Part shown: piece after piece, positions 7,473-17,120 of the stretch
How the letters are laid out: each line of letters starts with the position of its first letter
Numbering within the stretch: position 1 is the first letter of the stretch
DNA from: an uncultured Faecalibacterium sp.
GTDB lineage: Bacteria; Bacillota; Clostridia; Oscillospirales; Ruminococcaceae
NCBI GenBank assembly: GCA_934533135.1
Contig: CAKTBG010000003.1
Coordinates: 1 to 64,000, forward strand
Direction: 5' to 3'
DNA: 64,000 nucleotides
The notes under the pieces: generated by a model
Databases searched by the model: none
Told to the model about the DNA's origin: nothing
What the model saw: only the letters and a program-made list of their open reading frames with translations
Made by a program: the position numbers and the translations under genes

Positions 7473-8366
7473 ATGGAAGCGATCAAGAACGGCCTGCGCA
7501 AAAACCTGACCCCGGCACAGCTGTGGAGTGGCGCACGCTTTTTTCTGCTGCTGAATCTGGGACTCGTCATCTATGCAGTAGCACTGAACTTTTACTGCGC
7601 CCCCAACCACTTTGTATTCGGCGGAACCACCGGTCTTTCCGTCGTGCTGGCCACCTGCTTCCCCAGTTTGAGCGTCAGCACCTTTATGTGGATCACCAAT
7701 GCGGTGCTGGATGTGCTGGGCTGCGCATTTCTGGGCATAAAGACCATGGGGTGGACGCTGTATTCTTCCTTTATGCTCAGCTTTTATTCCAGTGTGTGCG
7801 AAAAGCTGTTTCCCCTGTCCCAGCCTTTGACGGATGACACGCTGCTGGAATTGTTTTTTGCGGTGGCGCTGCCTGCCATTGCCAGCGGCATCGTGTTCAA
7901 TATCGGGGCATCCACCGGCGGCACCGAGATCGTGGCTATGATCCTGCACAAATATACCAAGGTAGAGATCGGCAGGGCGCTGCTGCTCAGCGATATCGGC
8001 ACGGTGCTGTTTGCGGCTTACCTCTACGGCCCGCAGACCGGGATGTACTGCGTGCTGGGGCTTATCGGGCGCAGCACCATCGTGGACACCGCCATCGAGA
8101 GCCTGAACCTCCGTAAGGTGTGTACGGTCATCACCTCAAGGCCGGAGCCCATCCGGCGTTTCGTCACGGAAACACTGGGACGCACGGCGACCCAGCAGGA
8201 CGCCACCGGCGTGTATACCGGCGAGCACCGCACCATGATCATGGTAGCACTGACCCGGCGGCAGGCAGGGCTGCTGCGGGACTTCCTGCGTCGGGAGGAC
8301 CCGGAAGCCTTTTTGACCATCGTCAACTCCAGCGAGATCATCGGCAAGGGGTTTCAGTCGATCTGA
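7473..8366 (+). CDS. YitT-family membrane protein (DUF161 plus DUF2179)
   Basis: 297 residues. Five to six hydrophobic segments fill residues 20-200, with the family phrase NHFVFGGTTGLSVVLA and the glycine-rich GASTGGTEIVAMIL. The C-terminal 80 residues (TVITSRPEPIRRFV through EAFLTIVNSSEIIGKGF) are the soluble DUF2179 domain. YitT proteins are widespread in Firmicutes and of unknown transport role. Start ATG 7473 lies one base after the HAD stop. Confidence 0.88.
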   Translation: MEAIKNGLRKNLTPAQLWSGARFFLLLNLGLVIYAVALNFYCAPNHFVFGGTTGLSVVLATCFPSLSVSTFMWITNAVLDVLGCAFLGIKTMGWTLYSSFMLSFYSSVCEKLFPLSQPLTDDTLLELFFAVALPAIASGIVFNIGASTGGTEIVAMILHKYTKVEIGRALLLSDIGTVLFAAYLYGPQTGMYCVLGLIGRSTIVDTAIESLNLRKVCTVITSRPEPIRRFVTETLGRTATQQDATGVYTGEHRTMIMVALTRRQAGLLRDFLRREDPEAFLTIVNSSEIIGKGFQSI

Positions 8367-8377
8367 AAACGCAGAAT

Positions 8378-8413
8378 GCCCGCCCATCTGTGGAAAAGCC
8401 ACAGTGGGTGGGC
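8378..8413 (+). terminator. Hairpin after the YitT gene
   Basis: A 15-bp imperfect stem (GCCCGCCCA and CTGTGG with their complements) follows the YitT stop by 12 nt. The T tract is weak (ATCATTTATAT), so termination may be partial. Confidence 0.6.
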
Positions 8414-8436
8414 ATCATTTATATGATAGGTGTCTA

Positions 8437-8508
8437 TTTACGCTGACTTTCCGGGATTTACGCTGAAAATACGCTGACTTGGCATGGTTTACGCTGAATT
8501 TGCGCTGA
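8437..8508 (+). repeat. Short iteron-like repeats of (TTTA)CGCTGA
   Basis: Five copies of CGCTGA occur at 8441, 8461, 8471, 8492 and 8503, three of them as TTTACGCTGA. They lie in a 400-bp gene-free stretch (8367-8774) between the YitT and DUF6061 genes. Apart from these repeats and two hairpins (8378-8413, 8727-8767) nothing is recognised there. Confidence 0.5.
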
Positions 8509-8726
8509 AAACGCGCAATCGCGCGAACGAAGCGAGAATAAATCCAGCTGACCGCGAATAAACTGCGAACCAAAATCGTACGGGCGTGCATTCTTTATCT
8601 GTGGAAAAGTTCGATGCAAAAGCGAAAAACTGCAAAAATAAACTGTAATACGATTGAATTTTGGAAAAGTGAAATCGCACGCTGGAATGCACGCGTGCAA
8701 TGTGACCTGAAAGGATTCCTGTGATA

Positions 8727-8767
8727 AAAACGCGCGCCGCGCGATTAGCATTTTTGCCGCGCGTTTT
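8727..8767 (-). terminator. Terminator of the DUF6061 gene
   Basis: AAAACGCGCG at 8727-8736 pairs with CGCGCGTTTT at 8758-8767. It lies just past the DUF6061 stop on the minus strand and is A/T-flanked on both sides, so it may work in both directions. Confidence 0.6.
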
Positions 8768-8774
8768 CTGTGGC

Positions 8775-9023
8775 TCAATCTTCCAACCTACCGTGGTCAC
8801 AGCCAAGGGAAAGATAATGCCCCATCTCCCCTCTCAGTACCATTTGCGCATACTCCAAGGGCTTATTGTAGAGCAGCCAGTCCAGCTCTGCCCGCTGCGC
8901 CGGGGTGTTGCCGTACTCGTCCTCCACGGCGATGCAGTCGATGGCAAGGATGGTGCCATCCTCAAACCGGGCCTCCACCCGGTTGGTGTCCATGTTGTAG
9001 CGGCAGGAAAGCAATTTCGTCAT
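8775..9023 (-). CDS. DUF6061-family small protein
   Basis: 82 residues. The sequence LSCRYNMDTNRVEARFEDGT followed by AIDCIAVEDE and ELDWLLYNKPLEYAQMVL fits the DUF6061 pattern as I recall it, a small family that often rides on integrative elements of gut Firmicutes. Function unknown. ATG 9023 is chosen because GGAGGA precedes it by about 8 nt; a TTG further upstream would overlap that site. It is the only minus-strand gene between 0.5 and 22 kb and lies beside a tRNA fragment, in line with an element border. Confidence 0.8.
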   Translation of the reverse strand: MTKLLSCRYNMDTNRVEARFEDGTILAIDCIAVEDEYGNTPAQRAELDWLLYNKPLEYAQMVLRGEMGHYLSLGCDHGRLED

Positions 9024-9124
9024 AGTCGTATCCTCCAAGACTTGATTTTTGGTGTGCGGTCACTCGAACCAATGCCGTCAAGTCGTTGTCGGATGAAGTG
9101 GTTTTTCATTTGTCCGGGAGTAAG

Positions 9125-9156
9125 TGCACGGTTTCTGCACGGTTTTTGCACGGTTT
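9125..9156 (+). repeat. Three tandem 11-bp repeats TGCACGGTTT(C/T)
   Basis: Copies start at 9125, 9136 and 9147, exactly 11 bp apart, so they lie on one face of the helix. Related inverted or shifted copies (CAAAGGGTGCA) follow to 9210. The array lies 140 bp from the tRNA fragment and could be an arm-type binding site for an integrase or excisionase. Confidence 0.6.
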
Positions 9157-9294
9157 CAAAACGTGCAAAGGGTGCAAATCGTTGCAAAATCGGACAAAGG
9201 GTGCAGAAACTCGGAACTCAAAACCTGCGATGTACCGCAAAGAAATGGCGTTAAAACGTAACTTCCAAAAATTGAGGGAATCGCCCGGCGTGCG

Positions 9295-9339
9295 CTACGA
9301 ATCAGTAGGCCGGGGGTTCGAGTCCCTTCCATCGCACCA
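9295..9339 (+). mobile_element. 3' fragment of a tRNA (Arg-ACG-like), probable attachment site
   Basis: The stretch contains an anticodon-loop-like CTACGAA, a T arm with GGTTCGAGTCCC, the 3' acceptor strand CCATCGC, a discriminator A and an encoded CCA. No matching 5' acceptor (GCGATGG) or D arm exists upstream, so this is not a complete tRNA. Such 3' fragments are left when an integrase uses the tRNA end as its core site. The anticodon assignment is tentative. Confidence 0.65.
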
Positions 9340-9406
9340 AGAAAAACCAGAACACATTCGTGTTCTGGTTTTTCTTTTTTGTCTGCACGATGGAAGGGGC
9401 TCGAAC
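9316..9406. repeat. Inverted copy of the tRNA 3' end enclosing a terminator
   Basis: Bases 9316-9334 of the tRNA fragment reappear inverted at 9388-9406 with one mismatch. Between them lies a hairpin (CCAGAACACA, loop, TGTTCTGG) followed by a T-rich tract ending near 9380, a good rho-independent terminator. The whole forms a long nested palindrome. Confidence 0.7.
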
Positions 9407-9461
9407 AGGGCGGCGGTGCGCAGTGCCGTAAACAAAGCCGCTTTCGTTACAGTCGTACCGG

Positions 9462-9490
9462 TTGCGTCGGCGGGGATCCCGTCTTATAAT
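9462..9490 (+). promoter_or_regulatory. Promoter of the FadR-type regulator gene
   Basis: TTGCGT at 9462-9467 and a perfect TATAAT at 9485-9490 with a 17-nt spacer. In 9024-9527 the other signals are the 11-bp repeats, the tRNA fragment and its inverted copy. Confidence 0.7.
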
Positions 9491-9527
9491 AGAAAGGAAC
9501 GAACCATGCAGAGCGGGGGAAAAGCGG

Positions 9528-10268
9528 ATGAGCGAATTTGCACATTTGAAGAACAAGCTTCTGGCCGAACAGGTCGAGGATCAGATTTACCACTATATTC
9601 TGGATACGCCTCTTGAGCCGGGGGCCAAGCTCCCCAACGAATTTGAGCTGGGCGAAAAGTTCGGCGTGGGGCGTAGCACCATCCGGGAGGCTGTCAAGCT
9701 GTTGTCCAGCAAGGGCGTTCTGGAGGTGCGGCGGGGCTCCGGCACCTATGTCGTGACCACCACCAAGGGGCTGTCCGACCCGCTGGGTCTGCGCTCGGTC
9801 AAGGACAAGAACCGGCTGGCGATGGATCTGGTGAATGTCCGCCTTCTGCTGGAGCCGGGCATTGCGGAGATGGCGGCGCAGCACGCCACCGACGAGGACA
9901 TCGAGCGGCTGCGGCGGCTCTGTGAACGGGTGGAGACCAAGATCCACGCGGGCGACCGCTACATCGAGGACGACATCGCTTTCCACACCTGCATTGCGGA
10001 GAGCAGCAAGAATACGGTGGTCGAGCAGCTGATCCCGGTGATCGACACCGCCGTGATGATGTTCGTCAATGTCACCCACAAAAAGCTGATCGACGAGACC
10101 ATCATGACCCATCGGATGATCGTGGAGGCCATTGCCAAGCACGACCCCATCGGGGCAAAGGCGGCCATGGTGATGCACCTGAACTTCAACCGCACCTACA
10201 TCAAGAAACTCTACGACGGCGAGGACCCGGATGACGGCTCGGTCGGCATCGCGGAATTTGTCAAGTGA
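9528..10268 (+). CDS. FadR/FCD-family GntR transcriptional regulator
   Basis: 246 residues. The winged helix covers residues 5-80 (LAEQVEDQIYHYIL, then GRSTIREAVKLLSSKGVLEV and RRGSGTYV). The C-terminal all-helical FCD domain (about 95-230) has the family aspartate and histidines for a bound metal or sugar acid (DDIAFHTCIAESSKN, MVMHLNFN). Start ATG 9528 follows GGGGGA. FCD regulators mostly respond to hexuronates, gluconate, galactonate and other carboxylates. The next two genes encode a sugar-acid dehydratase and a gluconate-type permease, so it very probably controls them. Confidence 0.88.
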   Translation: MSEFAHLKNKLLAEQVEDQIYHYILDTPLEPGAKLPNEFELGEKFGVGRSTIREAVKLLSSKGVLEVRRGSGTYVVTTTKGLSDPLGLRSVKDKNRLAMDLVNVRLLLEPGIAEMAAQHATDEDIERLRRLCERVETKIHAGDRYIEDDIAFHTCIAESSKNTVVEQLIPVIDTAVMMFVNVTHKKLIDETIMTHRMIVEAIAKHDPIGAKAAMVMHLNFNRTYIKKLYDGEDPDDGSVGIAEFVK

Positions 10269-10271
10269 TCC

Positions 10272-10306
10272 ATCCCCTGCACCCCGGGCGGTGCGGGGGA
10301 TTTTTT
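10272..10306 (+). terminator. Terminator of the FadR-type gene
   Basis: CCCCTGCACC pairs with GGTGCGGGGG around a short loop, followed by ATTTTTT. Confidence 0.88.
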
Positions 10307-10456
10307 GCAGGCAAAGTTGTCTGATGACTTTTGGAACGGATTCTACAAAAAAGGATGGTTTTGGAAGAAAGGTTGGGGAAACTCCCGCCGATTTGGTGGA
10401 AACGCTTCATGTATCCAAGATTTTTTGCACATAAAGTGGAACGAATCGGGGACGAC

Positions 10457-10485
10457 TTGCAAAAAGACGTCTGCGGAATTACAAT
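10457..10485 (+). promoter_or_regulatory. Promoter of the dehydratase - gntP operon
   Basis: TTGCAA at 10457-10462 and TACAAT at 10480-10485, spacer 17 nt. Confidence 0.65.
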
Positions 10486-10497
10486 AAAGCCATAAGA

Positions 10498-10506
10498 TGT
10501 CCGACA
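10498..10506. promoter_or_regulatory. Candidate FadR-type operator TGTCCGACA
   Basis: A near-perfect palindrome 12 nt after the -10 box. TTGTCNGACAA-like sites are typical for FCD-type GntR repressors, so this is a likely binding site of the regulator encoded upstream. Confidence 0.45.
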
Positions 10507-10560
10507 GAAAAAGGACAGCGCAAAGCAAACCAAATCGAGAGAATACAGGAGGAGATTTAT

Positions 10561-12348
10561 ATGGAATTGCGTTCCCAGAATGTCCGCACACTGGCACCCG
10601 AAAACGACCCGCTGAAGATGGGTATGGGCTGGAAGGTCGAGGACCTTGGAAAGCCCCAGATCTTTGTGGAAAGCACCTTTGGCGACAGCCACCCCGGCAG
10701 TGCCCATCTGGATCAGTTCGTCCAAGAGGCAGTGCAGGCCGTCAATGAGCACGGCGGCAAGGCTGCCCGCTATTTTGCCACCGATATGTGCGACGGCATC
10801 GCACAGGGGCATGACGGCATCAACTATTCCCTGCCCCACCGCGACGCCATCGTGAATCTGGTGGAGGCACAGGCCAACGCCAGCGTCTACGACGGCGGCG
10901 TGTTCATCGCCAGCTGCGACAAGTCCATGCCCGCCATGCTGATGAGCATCGGCCGCCTGAAGGACATGAGCGCCATCGTGGTCACCGGCGGCGTCATGGA
11001 AGCCCACACCCTGCCGAAAGAGTATGTGGTCAACGACCCCGCCTGCGCCATCAACGAGCTGCTGACCCTGGAGCAGATCGGCAAGTTTGACGCATGGGAA
11101 AAGACCGGCGTCATCCCCAACAGCCAGCTGGACTACTACAAGCACAACGCCTGCCCCAGCTGCGGTGCCTGCTCCTTCATGGGCACCGCCTCCACCATGC
11201 AGATCATGGCCGAGGCACTGGGTCTGATGCTGCCGGGCACCGCCCTGATGCCCGCCACCGCCCCGGAGCTGAAGCAGGCTGCCTACGATGCCGGCACACA
11301 GCTGATGGAGCTGGTCAAGAAGGGCATCACCGCCAAGGACATCGTGACCAAGGAGAGCTTTGAAAACGCCATCATGGTTCATGCGGCCATCTCCGGCTCC
11401 ACCAACGCCACCATGCACCTGCCCGCCATCGCCCATGAGTTCGGCATCGAGATCGACGCCGACACCTTTGACCGGATGCACCGCGGTGCCCATTACCTGC
11501 TGAACATCCGTCCTTCCGGCGATTGGCCCGCACAGTACTTCTACTATGCAGGCGGCGTGCCCCGCGTGATGGAGGAGATCAAGTCGATGCTGCACCTTGA
11601 CGTGATGACCGTCACCGGCAAGACGCTGGGCGAAAATCTGGAAGAACTGAAGAAGAACGGCTTCTACCAGCATTGCGACGCGATCCTTGCCGAAAAGACC
11701 GCCGGTTTTGCCCGCCCGGTCAGCCGCGAGGACATCATCCACAGCTTTGACAACGCCAAGGGCACCGACGGCAGCATTGCCATCCTCAAGGGCAACCTTG
11801 CCCCGGAAGGCTGTGTCATCAAGCACACCGCCTGCCCCAAGAATATGTTTGAAGCCACCCTCCGCGCCAAGCCCTACGACAGCGAGGAGGAGTGCATCTC
11901 CGCTGTGCTGCACGGCGAGGTGAAGCCCGGTGACGCCATCTTCATCCGGTACGAGGGCCCCCGCGGCAGCGGTATGCCCGAGATGTTCTACACCGGCGAG
12001 GCCATCTGCGCCGACCCGAAGCTGGCTTCCAGCGTGGCCCTCATCACCGACGGCCGCTTCTCCGGCGCAAGCCGCGGCCCCGTCATCGGCCATGTCAGCC
12101 CGGAGGCTGCTGTGGGCGGCCCCATCGCACTGGTGGAGCCCGACGACCTGATCCAGATCGACGTGCCGGGCCGCAAGCTGGCCATCGTGGGTGTGAAGGG
12201 CGAGCCCAAGACCCCCGAGGAGATGGAACAGATCCTTGCCGACCGCCGCGCCAACTGGAAGCCCAAGGCTCCCAAGTACACCCACGGTCTGCTCAAACTC
12301 TACTCGCAGCACGCCGTCAGCCCCATGAAGGGCGCATACATGGAGTAA
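10561..12348 (+). CDS. IlvD/Edd-family sugar-acid dehydratase
   Basis: 595 residues with the three conserved cysteine regions of the Fe-S dehydratase family: TDMCDGIAQGHDGINYSL (near residue 77), SCDKSMPAMLM (near 119) and CPSCGACSFMGTASTM (near 198). The C-terminal half has DGRFSGASRGPVIGHVSPEA. The family includes dihydroxy-acid dehydratase (IlvD), 6-phosphogluconate dehydratase (Edd) and sugar-acid dehydratases acting on gluconate, xylonate or galactonate. The neighbouring FCD regulator and GntP permease favour a sugar-acid role over branched-chain amino acid synthesis; no other ilv gene is near. The precise substrate is not readable from the sequence. AGGAGG precedes the ATG by about 6 nt. 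Confidence 0.85.
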   Translation: MELRSQNVRTLAPENDPLKMGMGWKVEDLGKPQIFVESTFGDSHPGSAHLDQFVQEAVQAVNEHGGKAARYFATDMCDGIAQGHDGINYSLPHRDAIVNLVEAQANASVYDGGVFIASCDKSMPAMLMSIGRLKDMSAIVVTGGVMEAHTLPKEYVVNDPACAINELLTLEQIGKFDAWEKTGVIPNSQLDYYKHNACPSCGACSFMGTASTMQIMAEALGLMLPGTALMPATAPELKQAAYDAGTQLMELVKKGITAKDIVTKESFENAIMVHAAISGSTNATMHLPAIAHEFGIEIDADTFDRMHRGAHYLLNIRPSGDWPAQYFYYAGGVPRVMEEIKSMLHLDVMTVTGKTLGENLEELKKNGFYQHCDAILAEKTAGFARPVSREDIIHSFDNAKGTDGSIAILKGNLAPEGCVIKHTACPKNMFEATLRAKPYDSEEECISAVLHGEVKPGDAIFIRYEGPRGSGMPEMFYTGEAICADPKLASSVALITDGRFSGASRGPVIGHVSPEAAVGGPIALVEPDDLIQIDVPGRKLAIVGVKGEPKTPEEMEQILADRRANWKPKAPKYTHGLLKLYSQHAVSPMKGAYME

Positions 12349-12446
12349 ACTGCTCTGTAAAAACAACAAAAAGGAAACTGCCCGGCACGCATTTGCCGGA
12401 CGGCTTGAGTCAGTGCAGCTAAAAATCAAAAAACGGAGGAAATCTT

Positions 12447-13802
12447 ATGACAGCAGTTGCAACGCCCGATGCGGTACGGCTGGTATTTGCGGCCGTGGCA
12501 GGTCTGATCCTGTTGCTCGTTCTCATCATCAAGTTTAAAGTCCACGCCATGATCTCCATCCTGATCGGCGCGGTCTCCATCGGCCTCGTCGCCGGAATGC
12601 CCCTGTCCGATATTGTCGGCTCGGTCAATGAAGGCATCGGCAATACCTTGAAAGGCATCGCCCTTCTGGTGGGTCTCGGCTCCATGTTTGGTGCGATCCT
12701 CGAAGAATCCGGCGGCGCACAGACGCTGGCCGTGACCATGGTGCGGAAATTCGGCGACGAAAAGGCTGCATGGGCACTGGGAATCACCGGCCTCGTCGTG
12801 GCCATGCCGGTCTTCTTCGATGCCGGTCTGATCATCCTGATCCCGCTGGCCTTCTCGCTGGCAAAGCGCACCAAGCGTTCTGTCCTGTACTATGTCATCC
12901 CCCTGCTGGCAGGTCTGGCCGTCGGCCACGCCTTCATTCCTCCCACGCCGGGCCCCGTGCTGGTGGCCACCATGCTGGGCGTGGATCTGGGCTGGGTCAT
13001 CCTCATCGGCATCTTCTGCGGCACCTTCGCCATGATCGTGGCTGGCCCCATCTGGGGTTCCATCTGCGGCAAAAAGTACATGATCGCTGTGCCTGAGCAC
13101 ATTGCGCAGCAGGAAGACATCGACGAGAGCAAGCTGCCCAAGTTTGGCACCATCGTGGGCATCATCCTGATCCCGCTGGTGCTCATCATCGCAAACTCCG
13201 TGGCCAAGGTCGTGCCCGCTCTGGCTGGCATCCAGCCGGTTCTGGCTTTCCTCGGTGAGCCGTTCATGGCTCTGCTGCTGGCGACCATCGTTGCCATGTA
13301 CCTGCTGGGCACCCGCCACGGCTATAGCAACGCCCAGCTGGAAAAGATCATGACCAAATCCCTCGAGCCCACCGGCATGATCCTGCTGGTCACGGCCTGC
13401 GGCGGCGTGCTGCGCTATATGCTGCAGAACTCCGGTCTGGGCGACGTCATCGGCAATGCCGTGGCAAGTGCCAGCCTGCCGCTGGTTCTGGTGGCCTTCA
13501 TCGTGGCCGCTCTGGTCCGCATCTCGGTCGGTTCTTCCACCGTGGCCATGACCATGGCCGCCGGCATCATCTCCGCCATGCCCGGCATCGGCGAGCTCAG
13601 CCCCCTGTATCTGGCCTGCATCACCGCTGCCATTGCAGGCGGCTCCACCGTCTGCTCGCACTTCAACGACTCCGGCTTCTGGCTGGTCAAGAGCCTTGTG
13701 GGAATGGATGAAAAGACCACCCTCAAGACCTGGACCATCATGGAAACGCTGGTCGGCGGCGTGGGCTTCCTCGTCGCACTGGTCATCTCCTTCTTCGCTT
13801 AA
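12447..13802 (+). CDS. GntP-family gluconate:H+ symporter
   Basis: 451 residues and about 12-14 membrane helices, the normal GntP size. Family stretches include GIGNTLKGIALLVGLGSMFG, ALGITGLVVAMPVFFDAG, FIPPTPGPVLVATMLG and a C-terminal CSHFNDSGFWLVKS. GGAGG precedes the ATG by 8 nt. It imports gluconate or a related sugar acid with protons and feeds the dehydratase encoded 98 nt upstream, with which it is probably co-transcribed. Confidence 0.92.
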   Translation: MTAVATPDAVRLVFAAVAGLILLLVLIIKFKVHAMISILIGAVSIGLVAGMPLSDIVGSVNEGIGNTLKGIALLVGLGSMFGAILEESGGAQTLAVTMVRKFGDEKAAWALGITGLVVAMPVFFDAGLIILIPLAFSLAKRTKRSVLYYVIPLLAGLAVGHAFIPPTPGPVLVATMLGVDLGWVILIGIFCGTFAMIVAGPIWGSICGKKYMIAVPEHIAQQEDIDESKLPKFGTIVGIILIPLVLIIANSVAKVVPALAGIQPVLAFLGEPFMALLLATIVAMYLLGTRHGYSNAQLEKIMTKSLEPTGMILLVTACGGVLRYMLQNSGLGDVIGNAVASASLPLVLVAFIVAALVRISVGSSTVAMTMAAGIISAMPGIGELSPLYLACITAAIAGGSTVCSHFNDSGFWLVKSLVGMDEKTTLKTWTIMETLVGGVGFLVALVISFFA

Positions 13803-13886
13803 CATTGCCCGATCGGGGCTCCCGTGCCCTTCAAGCGGGTGTCCCGTTCCTTCTCCTCCTTTTACAGCATTCTCAATCCTCTGCCT

Positions 13887-13935
13887 GAACAGCCGCTCCG
13901 GTTTTTGCTTTGCCCGGAGCGGCTGTTCTGTTTGT
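13887..13935 (+). terminator. Terminator after gntP
   Basis: A 15-bp perfect stem (13887-13901 with 13914-13928) followed by TGTTTG. Confidence 0.8.
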
Positions 13936-13962
13936 ACGGAAAGAAATGACTGAAATCGTGGA

Positions 13963-14024
13963 TATATGCAGCTTGATTGCATATAACAAGAATATATTTA
14001 CTTAATATTGCATAAATATGCAAT
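13963..14024. promoter_or_regulatory. Two ARG-box-like palindromes upstream of argG
   Basis: TATATGCA with TGCATATA (13963-13985, 7-nt spacer) and ATTGCAT with ATGCAAT (14007-14024, 4-nt spacer) lie 50-110 nt before the argG promoter in an AT-rich island. The second closely resembles the 18-bp ARG box bound by ArgR/AhrC hexamers. Paired sites of this kind are the normal layout for arginine repression. Confidence 0.5.
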
Positions 14025-14074
14025 GTGAACCAAATCGACGGTCAAAGTCGGGTTCGATTTGGCGGTTTTCCGCA

Positions 14075-14102
14075 TTGACGGAAAAGCCGCGCCGCGTATA
14101 AT
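14075..14102 (+). promoter_or_regulatory. Promoter of the arginine operon
   Basis: TTGACG at 14075-14080 and TATAAT at 14097-14102 with a 16-nt spacer; transcript start near 14110. The stretch 13803-14194 otherwise holds the gntP terminator and the ARG-box-like palindromes. Confidence 0.75.
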
Positions 14103-14194
14103 TAAAAGCGTGATACGAAACCGATGAATCGAGTGCCCGGGAGGGATGCCCGGTGCAGAAAAACAAAAGTGTAAATAAAAAAGGAGCATTCATC

Positions 14195-15427
<1,233 letters not shown>

Positions 15428-15557
15428 TTTAACGCTTTATCATCTCCCCCTCGGTGTGTTTTTACACTTTCACACAGAGGTTATCACAAACCGGCTTCGT
15501 TGCCGGCGGCACCGCCGCAGGAGCGTTTTCCCCTGCGGCGGCTTTGCCGTTTTATGA

Positions 15558-15681
15558 CCCTCTCAGTCAATGCCTGTCGGCATTGCCAGCTCCCCCAGAG
15601 TGGGAGCCAAGAAGCCTGACGGAGAAGTCCTTGCCTCCCACTTTGGGGGAGGTGGCATCGCGCAAGCGATGACGGAGAGGG
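15558..15681. repeat. REP-like palindromic element A (argG/argH)
   Basis: It starts CCCTCTCAGTC and ends GATGACGGAGAGGG, with an inner inverted pair CTCCCCCAGAGTGGGAG and CTCCCACTTTGGGGGAGG. Same family as the elements near 20.3, 26.1, 29.1, 46.4 and 53.7-53.9 kb. Confidence 0.8.
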
Positions 15682-15719
15682 CGAGCCGCTTATGACATCA
15701 AGATAAAAAGGATAAAACA

Positions 15720-17116
<1,397 letters not shown>

Positions 17117-17120
<4 letters not shown>

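Noticed and set aside
9264-9339. Complete tRNA gene
   Set aside because: The T arm, acceptor and CCA are present but no 5' acceptor strand (GCGATGG) or D arm can be found upstream, so only a 3' fragment exists.
9302-9556. Minus-strand frame ending in WKGLEPPAY
   Set aside because: This C-terminus is the well-known artefact of translating a tRNA 3' end backwards; the DNA is the tRNA fragment and terminator described above.
10561-12348. Branched-chain amino acid ilvD
   Set aside because: Not excluded by sequence alone, but the FCD regulator, GntP permease and lack of other ilv genes make a sugar-acid dehydratase more likely.
10261-12429. Minus-strand frame of about 720 codons opposite the dehydratase
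   Set aside because: Gly/His/Ala-rich shadow frame; the plus strand carries the Fe-S dehydratase motifs.
14103-14190. T-box or attenuator in the argG leader
   Set aside because: The leader is only about 85 nt and shows only a short GCCCGG hairpin, with no T-box sequence or terminator.
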